NCBI RefSeq assembly: GCF_021044685.1
Contig: NZ_CP088014.1
Coordinates: 4,574,001 to 4,638,000, forward strand
Direction: 5' to 3'
Length of the DNA stretch: 64,000 bases
Source of the DNA: Bradyrhizobium daqingense
GTDB lineage: Bacteria > Pseudomonadota > Alphaproteobacteria > Rhizobiales > Xanthobacteraceae
Under the pieces are notes generated by a model. The model had not been told where the DNA came from. It saw nothing but the letters and a program-made list of their open reading frames with translations, and did not search any database. The position numbers and the translations under genes were made by a program. Within the stretch, counting starts at the first letter, position 1; every line of letters begins with the position of its first letter. This document shows positions 18,701-27,670 of this stretch, piece by piece.

Positions 18701-21103
18701 GCATGTGGGGTACATCTGGTCGTCCACGGGCCAGCAGCTGGCGACGGTGACGTTCACGAACGAAGGCGCATCGGGCTGGCAGCAGCAGGCGCTCGCCACG
18801 CCGCTGACCATCACCGCCGGCACCACCTACGTGGTCTCCGTCAACACCAACAGCTACTATGCCGTCACCCCGCAGGGCTTCGCCTCACCCATCACCAATG
18901 GCGGGCTGAGCGCACCGGCAGGCGCCGGCGTCTACAACGACGTTGAGGGCGCCTTCCCGAGCCTCGTCTACCAAAACGAGAACTACTTCCGGGACGTCGT
19001 GTTTGTTCCAGCGGCCATCATCTCATTGGCCAACAATGCGACGATCTACGTCAGTGAAGCGGCGGGCACAGCAACCATCACAGTCACGCGATCAGGCGAT
19101 CTGCAGTCGCAAACGACTGTGGAGTACACGACGAATGAGATCGGCAGCGCCGGGGCGGCGCAGGCTGGATTGGACTTTATCCAACCTACGTTCAATGGCC
19201 GAGCGAATACGGGCCAGGTTGTCTTCGGACCTGGCGAGAGCACCAAGAGCTTCACCGTCTCGATCGTGAACGATCAACTCGTCGAGGGCAGCGAGACGTT
19301 CGCCGTCGGCCTTCAGAATCCCGCATCCGGCTCGCTGGGAGTGCCCCGGACGGTGCTGGTGACCGTCGTCGACGACGATTCACCCTCCACCATCTCCATG
19401 GCGGACATGGCGGTGAGCGTCTCCGAGACCACGCCTTCAGCGACCCTCACGCTGTTGCGTAACGGCAGCATCGATCAACCCGCCACGATCCAGTTCACAA
19501 CGAGCAACGGCAGTGCGCTCGCGGGATCGGACTACACGGCATCGTCGGGCACCGTCACCTTCGCCGCCGGCCAACCCAGCCAGACCATCTCGGTCCCGAT
19601 CATCAACGACTCGGCGGGGGAAGCCGACGAGAGCTTCACCGTCACCTTGAGCAATCCAACGGGTGCCGCTCTCGGCGCACAGACGACCACCACCGTAAGT
19701 ATCCTCGACAACGACAGTCTCAATATCGGGAGTCTGACGCGCCAGACCGCTGTGACCGGGTTGAGCGAGCCAACGGCGATCGATTGGACTCCCGACGGCC
19801 GCTACATGCTGGTTGCGCAGAAGGGCGGTGTGGTGCGCGTGGTGGACAACGGCACACTGCGGTCGACGCCGCTCATCAACCTTTCTAGCGAGGTGAATGA
19901 GTTCGGCGATCGCGGACTACTGGGGATCGCGATCCACCCGAATTTCGCCAGCAATCCCTATGTCTATCTGCTCTACACCTACGATCCACCCGAAACGGCG
20001 GGCCAAACGGGACTCGCAGCACGCGATCAGGCCGGGAACCGACCTTCTCGTCTGGTCAGGGTAACTGTCAACCCCGCCACCATGGTTGCCGATCCGGCGA
20101 GCGGAATCGTGCTGGTCGGCAAGAACAGCATCTGGGCCTATACGAGCCGGCCCGACGTCAACAGCAACGGCGATCCTAACATTCCTCCATCAGGTATCGT
20201 CAACGGCACCACCATAACGGCACCCGCCAGCCAGATAGAGTCCGGACCGCAGGATAACGATCCGAACCACGCGGGGATTCAGAATCAGAACATTCGCGAT
20301 TATCTAGCGACGGACGGCGACTCCCATTCCATCGGTGCCGTTCATTTTGGTCCCGACGGCTATCTCTACCTCACCGTGGGCGACGGCACGTCATATAATT
20401 TCGCTGACCCTCGCGCGGTGCGAGTCCAGGACATCCACAATCTGTCGGGCAAGATGTTGCGGGTCGATCCGACCACGGGCGAAGGCGTGCCCGGCAACCC
20501 CTACTACCAGGCCAGTGATCCGAACAGCAATCAGTCGAAGATATTCGGCTATGGTGTCCGCAACGCCTACCGCTTCAGTTTCGATCCGGTCACCAATCTG
20601 CCCGTGTTCGGAGACGTGGGCTGGGCCACCTATGAAGAGATCAATACCGGTCCGGCTGGCTCGAATTTCGGGTGGCCCTACCTGGAAGGGCCGGGCCGGA
20701 CCGGACCGGCAGCTACCAAGACCTTTCGCAGGCGATCAGTTTTTACAACAATGGCAACCGCAACAATACGTCGGACCTGCCTGCCGTCTTCCCCATCCTG
20801 TCGCGCAGCCACGGCGCTCCGGACAATGCCGCTGCGATCACCGCGGGAGATTTCTACAATCAGAACACTCTGCTCTTCGACGATGTCCTCAATGGGAACA
20901 TCTACGCTGCCACCTTGAACGCGAGCCGACAGGTCACCAATGTCCAGGTCGTCGATTCCGGCATTCCCGGCATCGTCGACCTGCAGAAGGGGCCCGATGG
21001 CTCGATCTACGGTGCCGATGTGTACGATGGCACGATCCGGCGATGTGTGGACTCCTCGACCACGTCTGCCAGCACGCTCGGACTTGCGGCGCCGTCCTTC
21101 TGA
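15738..21103 (+). CDS. Giant repeat protein: 8 Ig-like repeats, 2 DUF4082, 2 Calx-beta, sorbosone-dehydrogenase-like C-terminus; late frameshift
   Basis: Roughly 1,788 residues if one -1 frameshift is repaired. Eight about-95-residue beta repeats (GTxTQxQTLTAxVxDxDG ... YxWQ) cover residues 9-585 and 750-936. Two DUF4082 domains (FTDGPGVDWEIGMRFTSA) are at about 586-739 and 937-1090. Two Calx-beta domains are at about 1093-1215 and 1219-1330. A glucose/sorbosone dehydrogenase-like beta propeller (VTGLSEPTAIDWTPDG, FGDRGLLGIAIHPNF, DGDSHSIGAVHFGPDGYLYL, FGYGVRNAYRFSF) starts at about 1333. Within 20685-20711 the frame breaks; the propeller end (SYQDLSQAISFYNNG to APSF) is in the -1 frame and stops at 21103. 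Without repair the protein ends at 20918. No signal peptide or RTX nonapeptides are visible. It is probably an exported surface protein. Confidence 0.75.
16929..17956 (+). repeat. Tandem duplication, copy 1
   Basis: About 1,028 bases encoding two Ig-like repeats plus one DUF4082 domain. The unit recurs in the same frame 1,053 bases downstream with about a dozen substitutions by eye (for example gagcgtc to gagtgtt near 16940). Confidence 0.9.
17982..19009 (+). repeat. Tandem duplication, copy 2
   Basis: Second copy of the 351-codon unit. It is collinear and gapless with copy 1 and ends where the Calx-beta region begins. A short unique linker (encoding about SGSSSPNN) separates the copies. Confidence 0.9.
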
Positions 21104-21397
21104 TGAGTGTCGCAAGGGGACACGCCATCGCGCGGTGTCCCTCGATCGAGTGCGAATACAAAGTTGCAGTCAATCGCAGAGCAATTAAGTTACGGATCTG
21201 CTCGTCCCATGGGGCCATCCCACAAGCAATCTAATTGGCTGATACAGCTTTAGTTTTATGATCGAGCCGGACGCTCCCGGGACGTTCGTGGCCGCGCTGC
21301 CGCTCGCGACCGTTTGCCTCACCTGAAAATCGCCTTTCCGAGTCGGATCGCGGGACACTCGATCGTTCTTAGATCACACAACGCAAGGAGTTCCGTG

Positions 21398-21760
21398 ATG
21401 CCCTATGTCGATGGTTTCGTACTCGCCGTGCCCAAGGACAACATCGAAGCCTACAAGGCTATGGCGACGACAGCCTGCGCGATCTGGATGGAGCACGGCG
21501 CGCTCGACTATGTCGAATGCATCGGCGACGATGTTCCCTATGGCGAGCTCACCTCGTTCCCACGCGCGGTGATCGCGAAGGAGGACGAGGTCGTGATCTT
21601 CGCCTGGATCGTCTATCGCGACAGGGAGAGCCGCGACGCCATCAACAAGAAGGTGATGGAGGACCCGCGGCTGAAGATGGACGGCATGCCGTTCGACGGC
21701 AAGCGCATGATCTATGGCGGCTTCACGACGCTGCTCCGGGCGAGCGACATCGTGACCTGA
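21398..21760 (+). CDS. DUF1428 family protein
   Basis: 120-residue cytoplasmic protein beginning MPYVDGFVLAVPKDN, with WMEHGALDYVECIGDDV and a C-terminal KMDGMPFDGKRMIYGGF, the family signature. The fold is a dimeric alpha/beta ferredoxin-like barrel of unknown function. The start is ATG 21398 with Shine-Dalgarno aaggag at 21385-21390. It is convergent with the next gene (9 bp gap). It has its own upstream space of nearly 300 bases, in which nothing else was recognised. Confidence 0.9.
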   Translation: MPYVDGFVLAVPKDNIEAYKAMATTACAIWMEHGALDYVECIGDDVPYGELTSFPRAVIAKEDEVVIFAWIVYRDRESRDAINKKVMEDPRLKMDGMPFDGKRMIYGGFTTLLRASDIVT

Positions 21761-21769
21761 TGATACCCC

Positions 21770-22339
21770 TTACTTGATCTTGTCGTAGGCCGCCGCGAAA
21801 TCGTTCAGCGGCATCGGGATCGCGATCGTCTCCTTGGCCATGTTCTGGAAGGAGACCTTGAGCTGCTTGCCCGACCGCAAGGCGGCGAGCAGGTCGGGCG
21901 CGACCGGCGTCGAGGCGTAGCAGCCGCGGTTCTCGCAGGTCTGGATCTGGAGATCGAACGACTTGCCCTCGTCGACCTGGAGCTTGGCGCCGACAGGCAG
22001 GTTGAGACCGAGCGGCAACTGAAGCAGCGCGATCGGCGTGCGTGTATCGGGCGCGATGCGGATGTTGATCAGGATGACGGTCTGGCCGGTCTTGGTCAGC
22101 ACCGCGTTCTGCTCCATCGCGCATTCGAGCGGCGCGTCGCGGCTCGGGCTGGTGCAGCGCACGATCCAGCCGGGTTGTCCCGGTGTGCCGTCCGCCGGCG
22201 CTTGCGTCGGGGCAGCCGCGGGCTGCGCGGCCGGTGCAGCAGGAGCGGCGTTCTTCTTGGCGCCCTGCTGGGCAGACGCGGCGCCGGTCGACAACAGGAC
22301 GGCGGCGGCGAGGGCGGCAAGTCTGGATTGCATGAGCAT
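21770..22339 (-). CDS. Invasion-associated locus B (IalB) family protein
   Basis: 189 residues. A signal peptide at about residues 1-23 (LAALAAAVLLSTGAASA) is followed by an Ala/Pro/Gln-rich linker to about residue 55. The IalB domain then has WIVRCTSPSRDAPLECAMEQ, NIRIAPDTRTPIALLQLPLG and a paired-cysteine segment CENRGCYAS. It is periplasmic. Family members are widespread in alphaproteobacteria and are named from Bartonella erythrocyte invasion; in free-living relatives the role is unknown. A second ATG two codons in is an equally good start. Confidence 0.88.
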   Translation of the reverse strand: MLMQSRLAALAAAVLLSTGAASAQQGAKKNAAPAAPAAQPAAAPTQAPADGTPGQPGWIVRCTSPSRDAPLECAMEQNAVLTKTGQTVILINIRIAPDTRTPIALLQLPLGLNLPVGAKLQVDEGKSFDLQIQTCENRGCYASTPVAPDLLAALRSGKQLKVSFQNMAKETIAIPMPLNDFAAAYDKIK

Positions 22340-22403
22340 GGCGAAACCGCGTTGGCGTGAACCGAAAGTCCCGCTGTAGCGTCGCGGGAGGCGCGGCGCA
22401 AGC

Positions 22404-25400
22404 TTACTCGGCGGCTTCCTTGACCGTGCCGTGTGCGGGCGTCTCGTCGCCTTCGCCGTTACCCGAGCGGCCCCAGGTGGAGAACCAGTTGTTGAGCTTG
22501 TCGAGATAGAGATAGACGACCGGCGTCGTGAACAGCGTCAGCGCCTGGCTGACGATCAGGCCGCCGACCATGGCGTAGCCGAGCGGCTGGCGGATCTCCG
22601 CGCCGGTGCCGTGACCGAGCATCAGCGGTACGCCGCCCAGCAGCGCGGCCATCGTCGTCATCATGATCGGCCGGAAGCGCAGCAGCGCCGCCTGGCGGAT
22701 CGATTCTTCCGGCGTCTTGTGCTCGTCACGCTCGGCCGCGATCGCGAAGTCGACCATCATGATGCCGTTCTTCTTCACGATGCCGATCAGCAGAATGATT
22801 CCGATCAATGCAATGAGGCTGAAGTCGAAGCCCGCCGCCATCAGGATCGCGAGCGCGCCGACGCCGGCCGAGGGCAGGGTCGACAGGATCGTGATTGGAT
22901 GGATGTAGCTCTCGTAGAGGATGCCGAGGATCAGGTAGACCACGACGAGAGCCGCCAGGATCAACAGCGGCACGGTGCCGAGCGATTGCTGGAAGGCCTG
23001 TGCGGTGCCCTGGAAGCTGGAATTGAGCGTCGGCGGCGTGCCGAGCTCGGCCATCGCCCGTTGCACGGCTTCGGTCGCCTGGCCGAGCGCGACGCCCTGG
23101 GCGAGATTGAAGCTGATCGTGATCGACGGGAACTGGCCCTGGTGGCTGATCGAGAGCGGACGAACCGGATCGGTGCTCCAGGTCGCGAAGGTCGACAGCG
23201 GCACCTGCTCGCCGGTCAAGGGCGATTTCAGATAGAGCTTGTTCAAGGTTTCGAGATCGCCCTGCAATTCTGGCAGGACTTCCAGGATGACCTTGTAGGT
23301 GTTGAGCTGCGTGAAATACTGCGTCACCTGCCGTTGTCCGAAGGAGTCGTACAGCGTGTCGTCGATCATCTGCGGTTGGATGCCGTAGCGCGAAGCGGTG
23401 TCGCGGTTGATCTTGAGCTGGACCGTGGTGCCCTGCGTCTGCTGGTCGGTCGCGACGTCGCGCAGCTCCGGCAGTGTCTGCATCTTGGCAAGGATCTTCG
23501 GCGCCCACTCGTTGAGCTCGGCAAGATCGGCGTCCTGCAAGGTGAATTCGAATTGCGTACGGGTCGGACGGCCGCCGAGCCGGACGTCCTGGGCCGCCTG
23601 CATGTAGAGGCGCGCGCCCGGCACCTTCTCGAGCTTGGGGCGCAGCCGCGCGATGATCTGCTGCGCCGAGGCCTCGCGCTCGTTGCGCGGCTTCAGAGTG
23701 ATGAACATGTTGCCGTTGTTGCCGGCACGGCCGCTGCCGCCGATGTTCATCGCGATCGTGGCGACGTCGGGATCCTCCATTACGATCTTGCCGAGCTCGA
23801 CCTGACGCCGCTGCATTTCGGCGAACGAGATGTCCTGCGAGGCTTCGGAAGTCGCCGTGATCAGGCCGACGTCCTGCTGCGGGAAGAAGCCCTTTGGGAT
23901 CAGGACGAACAGGTAGATCGACAATCCGAGCGTCGCGAAGAAGATTGCCAACGTGGTGCGGCGCCAGGCGAGGGCGTGGTCCAGAACATATTCATAGCCG
24001 CGCAGCAAGCCGTCGAAGGCGCGCTCGCTCCATTGATAGAACTTGCCGTGGGTGACTTCGCCGTGAGCGCGCAGGAAGCGCGAAGCCATCATCGGCGTCA
24101 GCGTCAGCGACACGAACATCGAGACGAAGATGGTCATCGCCAGCACCACGGCGAACTCGCGGAACAAGCGCCCGATGATACCGCCCATCAGCAACAGGGG
24201 GATCAGCACCGCGACCAGCGAGATGCTGATCGAGACGATGGTGAAGCCGATTTCCTTGGAGCCCTTGAAGGCGGCCTCCATCGGCGAGTAGCCTTCTTCG
24301 ATGTAGCGGGTGATGTTCTCGAGCATCACGATGGCGTCGTCGACGACGAAACCGACTGCAATGGTGAGTGCCATCAGCGACAAATTGTCGAGCGAATAGC
24401 CGACCGGCCACATCAGGGCGCACGCGCCCAATAGCGCCAATGGCACCGTCACCGTGGGAATGACGGTGGCCCAGAAGCTGCGCAGGAAGATGAAGATGAC
24501 TGCGACAACGAGTGCGATGGTCAACAGCAGCGTGAACTGGACGTCTTCGACCGCGGCGCGGATCGTCGCAGTGCGGTCGCTGATCAGCTCGATTTTGATG
24601 GCGGGCGGAATGGCGGCCACCAGTCGGGGCAGGGTGGCCTTGATGCGGTCCACCGTCTCGATGACGTTGGCGCCGGGCTGCTTGAAGATGACAAGGAATA
24701 CGCCGCGCTTGCCGTTGGCCCAGGCCGCCTGCTTGGCGTCTTCGGCGGCGCTGACCGCCTGGCCAATGTCGCGGATGCGGAGCGGGCCGCCATTGCGATA
24801 GGCGATGATGACGTCGTTCCAGTCCTTGGCGTCGGTGAGCTGATCGTTGGCGTAAATCGTGTACGCGCGTTTGGGGCCGTCGATATTGCCCTTGGGGCTA
24901 TCGACGGTGGTGATGGCGATCTGGCTGCGCACGTCCTCCATCGAGAGGCCTTTGGCGACGAGTTTCGCCGGGTCGACCTGGATGCGGATCGAGGGTTTCT
25001 GCTGGCCGCCGATGAAGACTTGGGCGACGCCGGAGAGCTGGCTGATCTGCTGGGCGAGCTGGGCGTCGACGGCGTCGCTGACGCTGGTCAGAGGTAGCGT
25101 GTCGGAAGTTGCCGACAGCAGCAGGATCGGGGCGTCCGCCGGGTTGACCTTGCGATAGGTCGGCGGCGAGGGCAGGTTCTTGGGCAGCTGGCCGCTGGCC
25201 GCGTTGATGGCACCCTGGACGTCGTTGGCGGCGCCGTCGATGCTGCGATTGAGGTCGAACTGGATGGTGATCGACGCCGTGCCCAGATAGCTCGTCGAGG
25301 TCATCTGGGCGATGCCCGGAATCTGGGCGAATTGCCGCTCGAGCGGCTGTGCCACCGACGAGGCCATCGTCTCGGGGCTGCCGCCCGGCAAATTGGCGGT

Positions 25401-25550
25401 GATCTGGATGGTCGGGAAGTCCACCTGCGGCAGCGGCGCGACCGGCAGCAGGGGGTAGGCGACGAGGCCGACGAACAGAATGCCGGCCATCAGCAGCGAG
25501 GTGCCGATGGGATAACGGATGAAAGGTGCCGAAATCCCGCCGCCGATCAT
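22404..25550 (-). CDS. RND efflux transporter permease (MdtB/MdtC/AcrB superfamily)
   Basis: 1,048-residue inner-membrane pump with the usual 12-TM, two-large-periplasmic-loop plan. It opens with FIRYPIGTSLLMAGILFVG. TM4 carries the proton-relay Asp pair in TIAVGFVVDDAIVMLENI. The second half repeats the fold (GILYESYIHPITILSTLPSAGVGALAIL, KKNGIMMVDFAI, GGVPLMLGHGTGAEIRQPLGYAM). Its ATG overlaps the stop of the adaptor gene by 4 bases. The N-terminal sequence and lipid-facing motifs are most like the MdtBC class. No outer-membrane factor gene is adjacent. Confidence 0.95.
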   Translation of the reverse strand: MIGGGISAPFIRYPIGTSLLMAGILFVGLVAYPLLPVAPLPQVDFPTIQITANLPGGSPETMASSVAQPLERQFAQIPGIAQMTSTSYLGTASITIQFDLNRSIDGAANDVQGAINAASGQLPKNLPSPPTYRKVNPADAPILLLSATSDTLPLTSVSDAVDAQLAQQISQLSGVAQVFIGGQQKPSIRIQVDPAKLVAKGLSMEDVRSQIAITTVDSPKGNIDGPKRAYTIYANDQLTDAKDWNDVIIAYRNGGPLRIRDIGQAVSAAEDAKQAAWANGKRGVFLVIFKQPGANVIETVDRIKATLPRLVAAIPPAIKIELISDRTATIRAAVEDVQFTLLLTIALVVAVIFIFLRSFWATVIPTVTVPLALLGACALMWPVGYSLDNLSLMALTIAVGFVVDDAIVMLENITRYIEEGYSPMEAAFKGSKEIGFTIVSISISLVAVLIPLLLMGGIIGRLFREFAVVLAMTIFVSMFVSLTLTPMMASRFLRAHGEVTHGKFYQWSERAFDGLLRGYEYVLDHALAWRRTTLAIFFATLGLSIYLFVLIPKGFFPQQDVGLITATSEASQDISFAEMQRRQVELGKIVMEDPDVATIAMNIGGSGRAGNNGNMFITLKPRNEREASAQQIIARLRPKLEKVPGARLYMQAAQDVRLGGRPTRTQFEFTLQDADLAELNEWAPKILAKMQTLPELRDVATDQQTQGTTVQLKINRDTASRYGIQPQMIDDTLYDSFGQRQVTQYFTQLNTYKVILEVLPELQGDLETLNKLYLKSPLTGEQVPLSTFATWSTDPVRPLSISHQGQFPSITISFNLAQGVALGQATEAVQRAMAELGTPPTLNSSFQGTAQAFQQSLGTVPLLILAALVVVYLILGILYESYIHPITILSTLPSAGVGALAILMAAGFDFSLIALIGIILLIGIVKKNGIMMVDFAIAAERDEHKTPEESIRQAALLRFRPIMMTTMAALLGGVPLMLGHGTGAEIRQPLGYAMVGGLIVSQALTLFTTPVVYLYLDKLNNWFSTWGRSGNGEGDETPAHGTVKEAAE

Positions 25551-26713
25551 TCCTGTCGAACCTTTTTCTGGGCCGGATCCGAACTCGCCACCGCTGTCGA
25601 GACGACGCTTCCGGGCTGCACCTTGAACTGACCGCCGGTGATGACCTGCTGCCCGGGGGTGAGGCCTTCATCGACGACCGAACGTCCATCGATGGCATAA
25701 CGGACCTTGATCTTGTGTAGCTCGGCCTTGTTGTCCTGATTGACGGTATAAGCGTAAAGACCATTCGTCGAATGCTGGACCGCATCATCGGGAACCACCG
25801 TGGCATCCTTCAGCGTCCGCACCAGAAGCCGCGTCGAAACGGACTGCCCCGGCCACAGCGCGTGGTCCTTGTTCTCGAACACCGCTTTGAGCCGGATCGT
25901 CCCGCTGGTGGTGTCGACCTGGTTGTTGATGACGGCGAGCTTGCCCTCCGCCAGCGTCTTCTTACCGTCCGTCGTGAAGGCGATGACCTTGAGCGCGCCA
26001 GCCTTCTGGCCTTCGCTGATATAGGGGAGCTGGTCCTCTGGCGCCGTGAAGATCACTGAGATCGGCTCGACCTGTGAGATCGTGACGATGCCCGTCTGCG
26101 TCGAGGCGTTGACGATGTTGCCGACGTCCACTTGGCGGAGCCCAGCGACGCCCGTGATCGGCGCCTTGATCTGCGTGTAGTCGAGCTGGGTCTGGGCGTT
26201 GACGATCGCGGCCTCGTCGCCGGCGATCTGGGCGGTGAGCTGAGCGACGGTGGAGCGCTGGGTGTCGACCCGCTGTGCGGTGGAGAATTCGCCAAGCTTC
26301 ATGGCGCGCTGGAGCTCGAGATTGGCGTTGGCGAGGTTCGCCTCGTCCTGCGCCTTCTTGGCCTTGGCCTGGTCAAGCGCGGCTTGATAGGGCCGGGGAT
26401 CGATCGAGACCAGAAGGTCGCCCTGCTGGACGATCTGGCCTTCTTTGAATTCGAGCCTGTTGATCTGACCATCGACCCGGCTGCGGACCTGGACGGTATT
26501 GAAGCCTTGAACCGTACCCAGACCGGTCAGGTAGACCGGAAAATCAGTCTTCTGGACGGGCGCGACGCTGACAGGAATGGCGGATGGGCGAGGCGGCGCC
26601 TTCTGTGCTGTCCGGGTCGTTCCGGCCGAGCCGAATTTCTCCCACCCATAGTAACCTGCGGAGGCCACGGCCGCGATGATCAGAATCCAGAGGATCGGCC
26701 GGGACTTTTTCAT
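25547..26713 (-). CDS. RND efflux periplasmic adaptor subunit (MdtA-like)
   Basis: 388 residues. An N-terminal membrane anchor at about 6-24 (ILWILIIAAVASAGYYG) precedes the split lipoyl/barrel-sandwich domain (VQVRSRVDGQINRLEFKEG, then IKAPITGVAGLRQVDVGN). Between them is a coiled-coil hairpin from about 110 to 170, rich in Ala/Glu/Gln. The beta-barrel and membrane-proximal domains (ISVIFTAPEDQLPYI, WPGQSVSTRLLVRTL, TPGQQVITGGQFKVQPG) complete it. It links the permease to an outer-membrane channel and is the first gene of this two-gene operon. Confidence 0.95.
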   Translation of the reverse strand: MKKSRPILWILIIAAVASAGYYGWEKFGSAGTTRTAQKAPPRPSAIPVSVAPVQKTDFPVYLTGLGTVQGFNTVQVRSRVDGQINRLEFKEGQIVQQGDLLVSIDPRPYQAALDQAKAKKAQDEANLANANLELQRAMKLGEFSTAQRVDTQRSTVAQLTAQIAGDEAAIVNAQTQLDYTQIKAPITGVAGLRQVDVGNIVNASTQTGIVTISQVEPISVIFTAPEDQLPYISEGQKAGALKVIAFTTDGKKTLAEGKLAVINNQVDTTSGTIRLKAVFENKDHALWPGQSVSTRLLVRTLKDATVVPDDAVQHSTNGLYAYTVNQDNKAELHKIKVRYAIDGRSVVDEGLTPGQQVITGGQFKVQPGSVVSTAVASSDPAQKKVRQE

Positions 26714-27058
26714 ATCGTCGCTGTCGGCTCTTGTGCCCTAGACTTACGAATTATGGGGCAATCATACGGTTCCAGCGCGCTTGTATAATACACGCCAAGT
26801 TCCAGTGTAAACAGCACTATCGGTCGAGAATCCTAAACAATTGGAAAGCTTTGCACTGCTTGGAGCAATCGCTGGCACGGTCGTGCGCAGCGTTGCATTT
26901 CCATCTGCCCGCCGATGCGGCGTGTCTCTGCCGAAGATGCACGCTTAAGGTGTGGCTGAAGCGTTGCGAGAACGGTTCTAAATCGCGCGCAGGCCGTTTC
27001 GGTTGTCAGGAAATTCGGCATCGTCCATATCGGCGCCGCCACGAAGGGAGCGCAAGGA
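26714..27058. other. Intergenic region upstream of adaptor gene and small ORF
   Basis: 345 bases. It holds the promoter region of the efflux pair (minus strand) and of the 79-residue protein (plus strand). GTTCCAG occurs twice about 33 bases apart, at 26770-26776 and 26803-26809, which could be an operator. An ICE-like motif is listed separately. No gene was seen. Confidence 0.4.
26966..26982. promoter_or_regulatory. ICE (Irr-box)-like motif
   Basis: GCGAGAA-cgg-TTCTAAA. The right half matches the TTCTAAA half-site of the rhizobial iron control element (TTTAGAA-N3-TTCTAAA type) exactly; the left half matches at the four AGAA positions. It lies about 76 bp upstream of the 79-residue gene. Confidence 0.35.
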
Positions 27059-27298
27059 ATGGACGAACTGAACGGCAAGTTGATCGCGTGTCAGATCCTG
27101 ATCACGGGGCTGATCGCGCGCGTCGCCAACGAGCAGCGCGATCCCTTGCGCTTCCTCACCGACTTCCGCGACGAGATCAAAGCCGTCGTCAACGGCGTCA
27201 ACATCGTGGGCATGGACAACACGGATCGCGTGCGTGCGCTCGCGCAGAAGACTGTCGACGAGTTGTTCTCGCTGATGAAATCGCCGAGCAGCGACTAA
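27059..27298 (+). CDS. Conserved-looking small hypothetical protein
   Basis: 79 residues, probably helical and soluble, beginning MDELNGKLIACQILITGLIARV and ending TVDELFSLMKSPSSD. There is no signal peptide or known domain. A weak Shine-Dalgarno (gggagcgcaagga) precedes the ATG. It lies alone, upstream of the iron-uptake operon and downstream of an ICE-like motif. Codon use is normal for the window, supporting a real gene. Function is not recognised. Confidence 0.65.
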   Translation: MDELNGKLIACQILITGLIARVANEQRDPLRFLTDFRDEIKAVVNGVNIVGMDNTDRVRALAQKTVDELFSLMKSPSSD

Positions 27299-27495
27299 GT
27301 GGGGTTCGGCACCTCGACTGTTTAAAATCTATGCGCAGCCGATCTGGACAAATTCAAATCTGCGGACGGACGAGTTGCATTGACCTGATTTTGCTCGACC
27401 GATAGGACCGCATTGTTGTCGGCATCTCCGTTTCGATCAGGCGCATCACTCCGTGCGCTGATGAAAGCGTTAAGGAGCGCGGCAATCGAAAGGCA

Positions 27496-27562
27496 GTTAG
27501 AACGCTTCAACTTTAGAACCGTTTGAAGCTGCGGCCGCCGTTGAGATTAGAATTGTTTTGAA
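27496..27562. promoter_or_regulatory. Cluster of three ICE-like motifs upstream of the siderophore receptor
   Basis: Three same-orientation copies of a (T/A/G)TTAGAA half-site with a degenerate partner are seen: GTTAGAA at 27496-27502, TTTAGAA at 27512-27518 and ATTAGAA at 27546-27552. Each is followed after 3 bases by a TTC/TTT-rich half. The middle copy also lies inside a wider inverted repeat GCTTCAA (27504-27510) / TTGAAGC (27523-27529). An Irr- or Fur-type iron regulator site is inferred; the partner halves match only 4-5 of 7 positions. Confidence 0.45.
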
Positions 27563-27670
27563 ATGGACGGATTCAGTCGGAATGTTGCCCTGATCGCGTT
27601 GACCCTCAATCACACGCCCGATAGCACCATTGCGTCGAGTTGTCGCAATGCGACCAATCGTCGTCGAATA

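Noticed and set aside
16929..19009. Possible CRISPR or satellite array
   Set aside because: Only two long protein-coding units in frame, without spacers.
22431..24434. 667-codon open frame antisense to the RND permease
   Set aside because: High GC leaves the opposite strand open; residue makeup is Arg/Asp/Gln-rich with no membrane or domain signal.
27563..27670. Upstream start for the TonB-dependent receptor
   Set aside because: It begins inside the ICE-like motifs, adds 36 residues before a better start, and gives no better signal peptide.
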